64,000 bases of DNA. Source: Lantana camara. Taxonomy: Eukaryota; Streptophyta; Magnoliopsida; Lamiales; Verbenaceae. Below the pieces are notes generated by a model, which was given only the letters and a program-made list of their open reading frames with translations, was not told the DNA's origin and searched no databases. The stretch lies in NCBI GenBank assembly GCA_037501455.1, contig CM074858.1, forward strand, positions 15,178,501 to 15,242,500, written 5' to 3'. Positions 21,677 through 33,590 of this stretch are shown here, piece after piece (position 1 is the stretch's first letter; the number at the start of each line of letters is the position of its first letter). The translations under genes and the position numbers were made by a program.

Positions 21677-24600
21677 TGTAACAGCCCGCTCGCCCTACAA
21701 ATAAGGTACGCCACGTTTCAACTTCATTGTGGGCTTAATTCTGTGATTTTGTGTTTTGCGTGGCCCTATTTCAACTCTTTAAGAGTTTAGGGGCTTGTTT
21801 GCATTTTTCTCTTTTTAGGGGTTTTTCGGTCATCTCTCGTTCGATCGAGATTTCGACCTCTTGGACCCCTTCAACGCGTTTGGGGCATCGAGACGAGTCC
21901 GTAGACTCTGAGTTTGCCCAATTCTGACGTCGTTAACCCCTTCTTCCGACCGTTTTCGCGTACGTGGACCCGAGATATATACCCGGATCCTCGTTTTTCA
22001 TGCCATAACGCAGCAGACTTCAGCTCTCTCTCTCTTTTCCAGCGATCCAGTCACTGTTCACACACACTGAAAGTGTGATTTCACACACTACTCAAACTCA
22101 CTCGTTTCTTGACGGAATTCGACGAACCAATAGTCCATTTCGGAGAGCTTGACGACGCGGTGACAACTGTACCAAGATTTCGACCAACTGATGAACGGTG
22201 GCAGAGTTATTGCCATTTTTCAGTCACGCAGGTGGGTGGTGGCAGACCACGGCTTCGCCGCCCATTCGCGACGGCTTCCGGCGAACCTCCGGCGACACGC
22301 GCTCCAGACCCAAGGAGAAGACATCCTGGCGCATCTCTGGATGTTGGCGGCGCGGCCATTCGGGCCGCGACGGCGCCGCACGCGCCACCTGAAGCTCGCG
22401 GCGGCGGCGCTTGTTACTGTAGCGGCGAGTTTCGCCGCCCTCCGATGGCTTTTTCCGACCAAGGTTAGTGTTTCCCAAGGTTTTTCGCCTCCCTGAGTCC
22501 ATTTCCGGCATCAATTTGAGTGAATTTTGGCCGTAGGTGGTGGTTCCGGGAAGGCGAGCGGTGGCACAAACTTCGGCGGCCAACGGTGGCCTTTTACGGT
22601 GATCTTTTGGCCACGGGCTCTTCACGAAAGTTGTTCGGAACGACGAGAACTATTATCCTTTGATCACACGACTCCCAATTCGGCCGATTGGTGGCGGATC
22701 GCGGCGGCACAGTGGCGGCTCAACGGTGGCCGGTCTTCCGGGGATATTTTTCGGCAACCACTATAGGGGTTTCAAAGAGCTCGTCACGGGTAAGGCAATG
22801 CCTCTTTCGGATCTCATTTTCGTTCACCGGTTTGGAAGTAATTTCGATTTGAATATTTTAGGGTTTCGTGTTGTTAGATCTGAAATTGGAAGAGATTGGC
22901 TTGGATTTTCCCGAAATTGATCGAGGATTTGGAACGAGCACGAGGAATACTTGCACGAGTGAATTTTGGGGATTTTTTCGGCATGTTCTGGTGGTGGCCG
23001 AGCGGCAGCCGGCCACTGTTTCGGCGGCTCCGGTGGCGGCATTCCGATGGTCTTCGGACAGTTTGTCCGTCTCGTTGTGGTGAGTGCAATGCTACTTTCC
23101 GTTCGTCAATAGGATGTGGTTGATTTGTTGTGAATTTATTTGTGTATTTGTGATTATTTGAAATTAATTGTTTTAATTGCTAATTGCTTGATTTGTCGAT
23201 CGAATTGTATTCCAATGTGTACGAAATCATGTATTAAATGAATTATGAAATGTATTGATGCTTTGATTTGCAATTTGAATTCCGATATGTCGAATTTGAG
23301 TTATTTGTCTAAACTTGAAAGGGGTGTATGTGTAATTTCCCTAAACATATAAATAGTATGAATTCAATTAATTAATACTTGTCGATTGAATTGGAATTTA
23401 TTATATGATATAAAAATTTGTTATGCAATTTATGATTTTGCAAGAATTGAATAGTTAAATGGCTTAGTTGGAATTTGGTATGTGCTAGATGAATTGATAT
23501 GAAATAATATGACTTGATTGAACTATATAATGTTTTCTTTTGCACGTAATTGATATGAATTTGAATCGTGCTTATGTGATTGCATCCCTTAAGTGCTTGA
23601 GCATTACCGTGCGTCTATGTGGTTCATTCAGGTGTCTAAGTCTGGTTCCGGTGTTCAGTTTGTCCAGGTACACCCGGGGTGGTGTTTTGTCAGCCGTGTT
23701 GATTCCGGGGTGGATCAAACATCTTGTCTTCGGCCTCTTCGGTGTAAGGTGAGGTTAGGATATATTTATACCTTAATGAAATGTGCTCGGTTTTAACGCG
23801 TGTGATTTAATAAAGCCTTATATGTACGTAAATAGGTGTGAAATATGTATTTGTTTGATATGTCAAAGGTTTGCAAGTATGTTAAGCAATGTACAAGCCT
23901 AGGTATGCTTGATTTGGATTGATTTGTTACGTTTTGCCACGTGAAGCTATGCTTCTAACCGTATACTTCTCATGAGCCAAGTTTGGCAAGGACCGAGTTT
24001 GATTGAAACGGAAAGTGGTATGTATATACGTATAAGTTCGGTCTGTCTGTCTCTGTTGTAGCGGGTTGTGATATGATATGTATGTTGGGCGCCGGAGCTA
24101 TGGGTAAGGAACCCTCGGGACGGTATAGGGCCGTCGAGGTTCGGCCTGTGCATAGTCTCCATCCGGAGTATCCCGCGCGACCTCGGGAGCTAGGAAAGGC
24201 GTGATATTCCGATGCCTTCGGTGTACCAGCCGGGGAGGGCACGTCGGGGTTAGCTACCCCGCGTGAGTCTGTTATGGATGGTTTGGGCGTATACACCCTT
24301 CCATCACCAGAGTTGAGGTTGATATGATATGTATGTAAGTTTTCTGCTTTGTTTTAGTTATGATATGTTCTGAGGAGTTTGGGAGTGTCTGAGCTCGTAC
24401 CTGCCGAGTTCTCTATTATGTATATGTTCGGTTAAAGTTCGTGAAACAGGGATAGATTCTAAATTAAGTTAAAAGTTGAGAGTTTTATAAGTTACCGTGT
24501 TTTGATTAAAGTTATTCAATTATCCTATATGTATATATCACGGGAAAATGCTTTGGTATGAAAAACCTATCCCTGAGTTCATGAACATTATGACTTTTGT

Positions 24601-25191
24601 ATCTGCTTTGCTCTCCTATATATATAGTGTGTGTGTGTGTGTTAACCCCTCACTCAGTCGAGTTAAGACTGGCCCCTCCCCTCTTTTGTTTAGTTTGCAG
24701 GTTTTGCTTGGGGTTTCGTGCTAGGCGGAGTATGTCAGTTAGTTGGAGTCTGTTCTCGAGTCTATGCTTTTGTTTTAGGTTGTCTTACATCTGCATTTCA
24801 GTACTTATGATTTTTGTATAAATTACGTATTTGTTGAATTTGAATTATGATACGGATTGATATGAATATTTCGGGACAGGTTAGGATAGGTTGTTCGGTT
24901 TAGTTGAACCCGTTGAATTTATGATTATTGTTTGATTCGGGATTAGGTATTTATGTTAGTTGAACCCGTCAACTACTTTTGAATGTTTGATTTTTGCATG
25001 GCTTACTTTCCTGCTTCTGCATTCTTGTTAGCTTGGTTTTTGTTTGTTCAGGGTCTAAGTTCCGCCTAGCTTAGGTGTGAGTCTATCAGTCTCCCGTTTG
25101 CCACTATTTGGTTCATGTACGGACCCTCCATTTCATACGTGGATCGGACTTTGGTGCGGGGGATGTGGTGACCTACCGTGCGGGTGCTACA
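21677..25191 (+). repeat. LTR 4 of the array (full length, right edge)
   Basis: TGTAACAG...GTGCTACA, 3,515 bp. It shares several derived bases with LTR 3, for example in the block near 24085-24240. It has a small CCGG loss near 23116 and a slightly expanded TG run near 24629. Immediately after its final CA, the sequence changes to the truncated copia LTR instead of the usual TCCTTAAG-PBS leader, so this is the outer 3' boundary of the array. Confidence 0.88.
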
Positions 25192-25194
25192 TCT

Positions 25195-25465
25195 CGGATC
25201 CGACGTACCGCTAGGAGTGATCTTCTAAGCACTCAAAACCTCACAATGTGACAGAGTGGGGAAAAGACTTGAGATTTTTGTGCTTAGGGACCTCCAACCC
25301 CCCCATTTATACACAAGTCTTCCCATCAAAGACTAAGTGTTTGGGAGGTAAGTTTGACCTTCTTGGGCAATCAATAAGGGCATGAATCATGAGAAAGATC
25401 AAAGGACCAATTTGGTCCAAGAATCATGTGATTGATTTACTCAATCAATTAATATGAATCTTACA
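25195..25465 (-). repeat. 3' LTR of the minus-strand copia element, truncated
   Basis: Matches 31094-31384 closely (CGGATCC.ACGTACCGCT...CTTACA), with a small internal length difference, but lacks the part equivalent to 30951-31093. Its inner border is followed by TTCTCCCACTCGG, whose complement CCGAGTGGGAGAA is a good polypurine tract. Confidence 0.85.
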
Positions 25466-25739
25466 TTCTCCCACTCGGTCCGAATGATCCATGTGTGTTT
25501 GACTAGAAATACAATGCATGAATCATGGCGATATTTTCTCTTTACACTGTGAGTAGTATCTTCCATGTATCACGATGCATTATGTTTCTAACCTTTCCCA
25601 AGTTTCTTGATGAATAAACCCTAAGTTTATTCTAGGTCCTTACTTTAAAGATATTTCTCAAACAATCAATAAATGTGCACACAAAACTTAAATACGGGAA
25701 ATATCAACTTAAATAGAGTTTCATTTATTACATAGTGGA

Positions 25740-26722
25740 ACCAAGTCCCATTGTGACTACATGATCCTTAAATTTCTGTGGTGGCATGCCCTTAGTCAAA
25801 GATCAGCTAACATAAGTTGCGTGTTGATGTGCTCAATGACCACTTTCTCATCTTTTACACGTTCTCGTATGACTAAATACTTGATGTCGATATGCTTGCT
25901 TCGACTTCCACTTTTGTTGTTTTTAGCTATAAAAACAGCAGCTAAATTGTCACAATATATCATTATTGGCTTAGATATCGAATCCATAATTCTAAGTCCA
26001 GTAATAAAACTCTTTAACCATACTCCATGTGAGGTAGCCTCAAAACAAGAGACAAGCTCAGCCTCCATAGTAGAAATGACAGTTAAACTTTGCTTGGCGC
26101 TTCTCCAGGAGATAGCTCCACAGGCTAACATGAAAATGTATCCTGATGTTGATTTACGAGAATCAACATAACCGGCATAATCAGAATCGGAGTAACCAAC
26201 CACCTCTAAGATATCTGATCGTCTGCACATAAGCATGTAATCTTTTGTTCCTTGTAGGTATCTCAACACTTTCTTTGCAGCTCTCCAGTGGTCAAGACCT
26301 GGATTGGACTGATACCTTCCTAACATTCCAATTACAAAGGCTATGTCAGGTCTGGTGCAAACCTGAGCATACATTAAGCTTCCAGCAATAGAAGCATATG
26401 GAATGTCCTTCATTTGCTCCATCTCAAAGTTGTTCTTCAGGAATTGGCTCAAACTGAACCTATCACACTTCACAATTGGAGCAATGCTAGGTGAACAGTC
26501 TTTCATCCGAAATCTCTCCAAAATTTTGTTGATATAAGCTTCTTGAGATACACCTAAAGCACCTTGATGTCTATCTCGATGAATCTTGATGCCAATGACA
26601 TAAGATGCATCACCCATATCCTTCATATAAAAATTTTTGGAAAGCAACTGTTTCACCTCATGTAACATATCTCTGTCATCAGTTGCAAGGAGAATACATC
26701 TACATATAGAACGAGGAAACAA
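25740..26722 (-). pseudogene. copia pol 3' part: RT thumb and RNase H
   Basis: The minus-strand frame 26722 to 25796 carries the C-terminal half of copia reverse transcriptase (ATDD, KDMGDASYVIGI, YASIAGSLMYAQ, TRPDIAF) followed by RNase H (SDSDYAGYVDSRKSTSGYIF, TMEAELVS, IYCDNLAAV, HIDIKYLVIRE). The last residues (TQLMLADL) run into a stop because of a one-base loss near 25797-25800; the expected C-terminal tail is readable in another frame to about 25740. The upstream boundary is a frameshift in the polymerase active-site box near 26690. Confidence 0.85.
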
Positions 26723-27657
26723 ATTTTGCTCCCACTAACCTTCTGGTATATACATTGATCCAAGATGTTCTCAACAAATCCAAATGAAGAGATAACATTA
26801 TGAAATTTTAAATACCACTGAAGGGAGACTTGTTTCAGTCCATATATAGATTTCTTTAACTTGTATACTAAGTGTTCACCTTCACTAGAGGAAAATCCTT
26901 TAAGTTGTTCCATATATACCTGTTCCTCTAGATCACCATTAAGGAAGACTGTTTTCACATCCATTTGTTGCAGTTCAAGATCAAAATGAGCTACCAATGC
27001 CAATATTATGCGCAAGGAATCCTTTTTAGACACGAGACTAAAAGTCTCGGTGTAATCAATTCCTTGTCGTTGTGTGAACCCCTTTGCAACGAGTCTGGCT
27101 TTATATCTCTCTATGTTGCCAAATGAGTCCCTTTTAGTTTTGAAGACCCATATGCATCCGATGGCCTTTAGACCATTAGGCAACTGAACGAGATCCCAGA
27201 CACCATTACACTTCATGGAATTCATTTCTTCCTTCATAGCATTGTACCATAACTCTGAATTTTTGCAACTCATGGGTTGCGAAAAGGATTTGGGATTGTT
27301 TTCAACATTATAGTCAGATTCTTGAAGATATACAACATAGTCACTAGGGATTGCTGATCTCTTTTCCCTAGTAGATTTTCTTAATGTTGGGGCAACATTT
27401 TCCTGAGGGATATGTTGCTCAAATTGTTCAATAGTTTGCAAATTATCTTGAACAACTTGATCTACTAGGTCATTCTCAACAGCCTGTGGAATCTCATTAA
27501 TTGGTTGTTCAATAACTGGTTGTACCTCAGGGTGGTTGTGAACAATAACCAATCTCTCACTTGAAGAAGGATGTTGACTTGTCATAGGATTATCCTGAAT
27601 AAGGTCACTCCCACTAATTGAGTCATTTTCAAGAAATTTTGCATTTCTTGATTCCAC
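26653..27657 (-). pseudogene. copia pol middle part: reverse transcriptase palm and fingers
   Basis: The 334-codon minus-strand frame contains the copia RT core: an upstream linker of about 120 residues, then NAMKEEMNSM, IGCIWVFKTKRDSFG, YKARLVAKGFTQRQGIDY, the MDVKTVFLNGDLEEQVYME block and SIYGLKQ. It ends in L-Y-V-D followed by out-of-frame sequence. The second Asp of the YVDD box is lost from this frame and the downstream domain continues in another frame. This lesion alone would inactivate the enzyme. Confidence 0.85.
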
Positions 27658-27794
27658 AATCCTTATGCTATGTGATGGAGAATAGAATCTGTATCCCTTA
27701 GACCTTTTGGCATAACGATAAAGTATCCACTTATGGTCCGAGGATCCAGTTTCTTTTCTTGTGGATTGTAAACTCTTACTTCAAATGGGCATCC

Positions 27795-28960
27795 CTATAC
27801 GCGTTCATGTTTTAAAATCGTTTTCCAACCCTTAAATAACTCAAACGGTGTCTTAGAGACAGCCTTGATTGGAACTCGATTTAATATGTAAGCTACTGTT
27901 TTAAGAGCTTCAACCCATAAGGACTTAGGCAGCTTTGAACTGCTAAGCATACTGCGCACCATATCCATTAAGGTTCGATTTCTTTGTTCCGGAACACCAT
28001 TTTGATCAGGTGATCCCGGCATGGTGTATTGGGCAACTATACCGTTATCCTAAAGAAATTTCGCAAATGGACCTGGTGCTTGTCCATCTTCTATATATCT
28101 ACCATAATACTTACCACCTCGATCTGTTCTCACAATCTTAATTTGCTTACCGCATTGTTTCTTTACGTCAGCCTTGAATTCTTTAAAAGCTTCCAAAGCT
28201 TCATTTTTGTGATGAAGCATGTAGAGATATATATAACGTGAGTAATCGTCTATAAAGGTGATGAAATATTTCTGACCATAAGCATCCATGTCTGGACAAC
28301 AAATATCAGAATGGATGATTTCTAATATGGCAAAACTTCTCTTGGCACAAGTCTTAAACTTGTTAGTCTGCTTTCTCTTTATACAGTCTATACAATTATC
28401 AAAATCAGTAAAATCTGAAATACTAAGTATTTCATCCTTTACTAATCTTTTAATTCGCTCAATGGAGATATGTCCCAATCTCCGATGCCATAGAGTAGAG
28501 GAATCCTCATTTATAACACATTGTTTAGTACCAACTTGAACATGCATAGCACTATGAGTAGCATCATTTTGTAATTTAATGGAATAAAGACCATCAATTA
28601 ATAAACCATTCCCAACAAGTTCAGATTTATAATATAAATTGAAGTTATTGTTCAAAAAACTGAAATTGTAACCCAAAGGAGCAAGTCTTGATACAGAAAT
28701 TAAATTTCTAGAAAAACTGGGAATGTAAAAGGTCTTTTCCAATGTTAAAATAAAACCACTCTCCAGGACTAAATCGCAGGTCCCTACAGCCTCAACTCTT
28801 GATTGCATCTTGTTCCCTGAATAGATGCATTGTTCAGCTCCCACTAGGTCCCGTAGATTTCATAATCCCTGTAAGGAATTTGAAATATGGATTGTAGAAC
28901 CCGAATTAATCCACCATGTGTTATAAGAAACATTAACCATATTAGATTCATAACAGACAA
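27795..28960 (-). pseudogene. copia pol 5' part: protease, GAG-pre-integrase and integrase
   Basis: Minus-strand frames around 28960-28845, 28844-28050 and 28022-27795. The protease motif reads W-W-I-N-S-G-S-T (about 28915-28892), with Asn where the catalytic Asp belongs. A stop (28856-28858 region) follows soon after. The GAG-pre-integrase zinc module (LWHRRLGHIS...CIDCIKRK) and the integrase core follow, with D (HSD), D (RTDRGG) and E (GVPEQRNRT) visible. A frameshift near 28030-28060 separates the core Asp residues from the Glu. Confidence 0.83.
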
Positions 28961-28984
28961 GACAAATTGAGTTACCTTTCTTCT

Positions 28985-29752
28985 CAAGCCATTTTTTGTA
29001 TTTGACACAATCCTTCTTCATATGTCCCTTCTTTTTACAGAAGAAACACTTGGATTCTTTCTTGATGTCAGCTTAGGGGGCGTAACTTCTCATGTCCCCT
29101 CTTCTTGACTTGAGCCGATCCCTTTCCATGAGCCAATAGTGCACTTTCTCCCATTTCAAGTACGAAACGGGCCTCTTCCTGATCACACATGGTCAATAGA
29201 TCATCTATTATCCAGTTGTCCTTATGTGTGTTATAGGAAATCTTGAATGACCCATACTGACTTGGGAGAGTGTTCAGTATATAGTGCACTAGAAAGGACC
29301 TCAAGTGCTTTGAGTCGTCCCAATAAGTCATGCAACTTATTAATGTGATCTCGAACACCTTTCACACCAGTGAGCCTTAGTGATGTGAACTTCATTATAA
29401 GAGTACTGGCCAATGACTTTTGAGAAATTTTGAATTGCTTTTCAACAGCCTTCAGCAATTCCTTAGCATTCTCAATATGCTGGACAGAGCTACGGATGTC
29501 AGCAGGGATTCGACTCTTTATAAACATGAGACTTAGGCGGTTAGACCTCTCTCATTTTTCATAAAGAGCCTTATCAGCTGCAGTGCTGCTATCCGTTACG
29601 ATAGGCTCGTCCTTTCTTGTAGCATAGTCAATGTCCATGTATCCCAAATGAAGGAGAACACTTTCCTTCCAAATTTGGAAAATTTCACTAGTTAAGACAG
29701 GGATTTCTACTCGGGTATCAGTCATAGAATTGAAAACTGCAAAATATAACAT
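28985..29752 (-). pseudogene. copia gag with UBN2-type capsid and CCHC knuckle
   Basis: Three overlapping minus-strand segments (29752-29552, 29527-29231, 29358-29068) encode a copia capsid: N-terminal 'TSEIFQIWKESVLLHLGYMDIDYA', then the UBN2-like helical region with FTSLRLTG and YILNTLPSQY. A zinc knuckle C-F-F-C-X4-G-H-X4-C lies at about 29055-29010 in yet another frame. A TGA at about 29549-29551 and at least two frameshifts (about 29290 and 29070) break it. Confidence 0.82.
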
Positions 29753-30936
29753 ACATGCTTAACTTAATATTTGAGGCAAAACTTTAATCATAATTTACCA
29801 ATGCAATTATGAAAATAATGAATCTAGCGACATAAAAATTGCTTGTGGGCTAAATTTTCATTTCAATTAGATTCATTCTTTATGATAGAGTTATCATTCT
29901 ATCCTTTAAATAAAATTACTAAGTTCAATTCCATAATTCCTGTGGGTAATTACAGAAGGGCACCCAATAATTTTATTGTAATATGCAAGTGACCGATTAT
30001 GCATATATATTTAAATGTCTATTTCTTAATTGACCCAATCTTTAAAATTTTAATCAAAGATGCTGTGGCTACTCTTTTAATTAAAATTTATGAATCATAT
30101 AGATAAAATTTAAAAAACTCAATGTCTTTATGCTTTATCTGATCCCAACAAATAATTTTACTCAACTTAGGCTGATGTGGCTAGACCCAATAAAATTATT
30201 TAATCACTAGAGATTATCAATCAATTGCCCATTACTATATGCAATTTAAAATGAACTTTGTGCACTCAACAAACCATCAAAATATTATCGCCAAAGACAT
30301 AACAATGATAATATCATTTAAGCACATGAAAATTAAGTTCTAATGATCTGGATTTTCTAATTAATTTTCATAGTAGAACACCAAGTGAAAATATAAGCCT
30401 TCACGCAATATAACCATATTGTATCCTTTACAGTTAACATCAATACCATCTTAATAAGGTTATAAAATGGTGATTAGATAACCACCAATAAAGGTATGCA
30501 GCGATACAGTTCAGGAACCTTGAGGTTATAACAATATAAATTGAATATAAACAAAGCTATAAGACTCCAGAAATGATGATTTTCTCGAAAATCGATAAAT
30601 ACATATGCTTGAAAATGGCGAAGTGTTGTATACAAATATGTTGTTATAATATTAACACACCTTTGCCAGTTTCATTAGACATTGATTCATGTACCAAAAA
30701 TATGTATACTGCATGTATCAATCTCATCACAATTCTCGCACAACAACGCATGAACATGAAACAATCTTGATTTGATTTCAATTAATTCAATTTATATAAT
30801 CAAACCGTGATCTCATGTAATCAACCAGTGAATCAAACACAAATAAATATATAATTTTGAATTTCAAATATTAATATCCATTTCACGAATTGATTTACTC
30901 AAACAAATCATAATATGCAAGGCTGAGGTAAAACAT
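29753..30936 (-). other. copia 5' leader (non-coding)
   Basis: About 1.2 kb of AT-rich sequence between the PBS and the gag start on the minus strand. No coding homology seen. It is the untranslated leader of the element. Confidence 0.6.
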
Positions 30937-30948
30937 GCTCTGATACCA
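30937..30948 (-). other. primer-binding site of the minus-strand copia element
   Basis: GCTCTGATACCA on plus is TGGTATCAGAGC on minus, two bases inside the 5' LTR end. It is the initiator-Met-tRNA type and sets the element's orientation. Confidence 0.88.
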
Positions 30949-30950
30949 CA

Positions 30951-31384
30951 TGTTAGACATACTTTAATTTCATAGATAAACCGGATTATGAAATACGCAG
31001 CGGAATTGAATCATATACTAACCTCCAACCATTGCTAATTTCTTATCTCTTGGAGTTACCGAATTGTGCTGGAAAAGCCTTGAGAATTCCCGGATCCAAC
31101 GTACCGCTAAGAGTGATCTTCTAAGCACTCAAAACCTCACAATGTGATGGAGTGGAGAAAAGACTTGAGATTTTTGTGCTTAGGGACCTCCTCCAAACCC
31201 CCCTATTTATACGCAAGTCTTCCCATCAAAGACTATGTGTTTTGGAGGTAAGTTTGACCTAATAGACAAATTATGTGATTCTTGGGCAATCAATAAGGGC
31301 ATGAATCATGGGAAAGATCAAAGGACCAATTTGGTCCAAGAATAATGTGATTGATTTACTCATTCAATTAATATAATTCTTACA
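30951..31384 (-). repeat. 5' LTR of the minus-strand copia element (434 bp)
   Basis: On the minus strand it starts TGTAAG and ends CTAACA, adjoining the PBS. It is the complete copy; the partner at 25195-25465 is truncated. Confidence 0.87.
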
Positions 31385-31456
31385 ATGTGGTCATCTAAAT
31401 CATAAATAACTTATTGTTGGGTTCCACACGATGTCGTTGCTTCCTCCACTCATGTT

Positions 31457-31741
31457 ATGAATGTTATGCACATTTCCACCTCATCGGACAATGGCTGGTA
31501 CCTCGACACAGGCGCAACCCACACCCTCAAGCCACACCACTCTGATTTGTCTAGTAAAATAACCTATTCTGGTATTGATAAAATCTTAGTTGGTAATGGG
31601 TCTGGACTCTCTATTTCACACACTGAGACTTCTACCCTGAATTTATTTGCTGGTACTTCTATTAATTATGATGTACTTGTCGTACAATCTATTTCAAAAC
31701 GACTTTTATATGTTGCTCAGTTGGTTAAGACTTATGGTTGA
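31457..31741 (+). pseudogene. copia protease segment
   Basis: A 94-codon open segment with the retropepsin motif D-T-G-A-T, then the flap-like I-L-V-G-N-G-S-G-L and a C-terminal 'SISKRLLYVAQLV' that normally leads into the GAG-pre-integrase domain. A TGA (31739-31741) interrupts it. The catalytic Asp is retained here, unlike in the neighbouring copia element. Confidence 0.7.
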
Positions 31742-31959
31742 TCATTCTTGTTTACTTCTTCTGGTTATGTTATTAAGGACATGAAGAGCGGACGGTTACT
31801 CCACCAAGGGGCTCCTTAAGGTGGTCTCTACTCACTCGAATCTTTCTCAAATAAACATTGTTTTGGACATCCCTGAAGTCGGACCTTTCATCACTTGAGA
31901 ACTGAATTGGAACTTCCATCTGTTCCAACATCTACCAGCCCATGTACCAGTTGCCAACT

Positions 31960-32640
31960 TGGCAAAAGTCATCGCCTTCCTTTTTCAGTTAAAGAGTTTA
32001 GATCTTGTTCTACATTACATATTATACATTGTGATGTTTGGGGCCTGCCCCACAAGTATCTTTGAGTAGTTTTAGATTTTATCTTGTTTCGGTAGATGAT
32101 TTTAGTAGATTTAGTTGGTTTTATCCATTAAAGAGGAAATCCGATGTGATATCAGTTTTTCCAAAGTTCATTGCAATAGTTGAAAATATCTTTTCTCGCC
32201 TAGTCAAATATATTCAAAGTAATTCCGGTGGTGAATTATTGGTCATACCTTACAATCATACTTTCAAAGTCGTAGCATTGTTCATCGATTATCATGTCCT
32301 AGAACTCCGAAAAAAAATAGTGTTTTCGATCGAACGCATCGCCATATTGTGGAAACTACTCTTACATTATTGGCACACTATAATTTAACTTCTCCATTCT
32401 GGACTCATGCTTTTCCCACTGCGGTTTATCTTATCAATCATTTACCTGCTGTTTTACTCAAGTTTAAGAATCCTTATGCATTACTTTATGGTGAGGAACC
32501 ATCTCGCATGCACTTAAGAACATTCGGTACTTTGTATTATCCTTATTCAACACCATTTGGCAGGACAAAACTTGATTTCAGAAGCATTCGCTGTATATTT
32601 ATCGATTATAGTCTGTTTTACAAGGTACAAATGTTTTGAG
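31960..32640 (+). pseudogene. copia integrase remnant
   Basis: Integrase sequence scattered over several frames. The first catalytic Asp is in HCDVWGP (about 32025-32045). The second position reads Asn in QSNSGGE. The region around the expected Glu is mutated (about 32290-32360). The post-core text continues to 'RCIFIDYS'. At least two frameshifts are needed to follow it. Confidence 0.65.
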
Positions 32641-33590
32641 ATCTCCTCGGGCAAGATTCTCATTTCACGACATGTGGTGTTTGATGAAAGTGTATTCCCA
32701 TCACCAGCTGACTCTCTTGGACACCCCAAGTCATTCACCTTTCGACCATTGCCGAAGTCGTCGAAGTTCCAGCATGACAATTCTCCACCACTGGTTTCAG
32801 ACACGCAAGTTCTAGTGTCTAGTCCGCAATAACTGGTTCTAGATTTGCCAGTTCCAGTGTCCATCTAACACACACTAGTCCCAAATTTGCAAGTTTCAGA
32901 ATCCAATCAGCAACCACAAGTTTTAGACTCTCAAGTTCCAGTATCTGATAAACTCCTTTTGACTGATTTGACTGATGTACCACCCCCAACTCCTTACACA
33001 GTGCTTTCGCTACAGATACCAGTTTATCTACATTACAAAATTCGACTGATTCCACTACCTCTGAGTCTCCTCCTCTAACTGTTAAAGTTTCCTCATCAAC
33101 CATCAACATATCTCACACTATGGTGACCTGTTCCATGGATGGTACCAAAAAAACCCAAAATCTATCATTCCTCCAAGTACCCATTATCCCATAGTGCTCT
33201 TATTGTCGTAAACTCACTTCCACCGGAACCTACATGTTTTACTCAGGCCAAAAAGGATGAAATTATTGACAGGCCATGATGGGGGAAGTCAATGTATTTG
33301 TTAAGAATCAAACTTGGTCCCTGACCAAAAGATTAGAAGTAAATGGGTCTACCCAGTTAAACAAAGATCTGATGGGAATTTGGAGAGATAAAAAGCCCAT
33401 CTCGTGGGTAAGGACTATTCTCAGCAATTTGTAGGGATTATGGTGACACTTTCAGTCCCGTTGTAAGGCCCGGTACTATTCGGTCGGTACTATCTTTGGT
33501 TGTTTCCAACAATTGGTCTCTTCGTCAGTTGGATGTCAAAAATGCATTCATGCATTGTAACTTGTCTGAAACTGTTTTTTAATAAATTGC

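Larger units (their letters stand above)
4886..25191 (+). mobile_element. head-to-tail array of a non-coding LTR retrotransposon (LTR-int-LTR-int-LTR-int-LTR)
   Basis: Direct comparison shows repetition with a period of 6,070 bp; for example CGGATGTCCGG occurs at 4889, 10971 and 17041 and a variant at 23111. The first interval is 6,082. The repeat is not an anonymous satellite. Each period is one LTR (about 3,513 bp, TGTAACAG...GTGCTACA) plus one internal region (2,557 bp) with a PBS after the LTR and a PPT before the next LTR. Four LTRs share three internal regions, so neighbours share LTRs, as unequal LTR-LTR recombination would produce. Copies are nearly identical by eye. No gag or pol homology was found in the internal region, so the element is non-autonomous. 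Flanking TSDs are not visible: the left LTR is truncated and the right edge abuts a truncated copia LTR. Confidence 0.9.
25195..31384 (-). mobile_element. Ty1/copia retrotransposon on the minus strand, decayed
   Basis: The order on the minus strand is 5' LTR (30951-31384), PBS, leader, gag, protease, integrase, RT, RNase H, PPT, 3' LTR (25195-25465). The order integrase-before-RT is diagnostic of copia. Reading frames are broken by several frameshifts and stops. The 3' LTR lacks its outer about 160 bp, and the element then abuts the gypsy array, so no target-site duplication can be read. Confidence 0.9.
31385..33590 (+). mobile_element. Ty1/copia fragment on the plus strand (protease to start of RT), decayed
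   Basis: A second copia family, unrelated in orientation and sequence to the neighbour. In order: protease (WYLDTGATHTL, near 31499), GAG-pre-integrase cysteines (PCTSCQLGKSH near 31935-31970), integrase core (HCDVWGPAPQ near 32028; VDDFSRFSWFYPL), the post-core region (FPTAVYLINHLP, LYGEEPS near 32400-32510), a Ser/Pro-rich linker, and the start of RT ([13 protein letters not shown] near 33518-33560). Frames are interrupted repeatedly. The second integrase Asp appears as Asn (QSNSGGE, near 32215). No LTR or gag is present: the left side is cut at the neighbouring copia LTR and the right side ends at about 33590. Confidence 0.8.
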
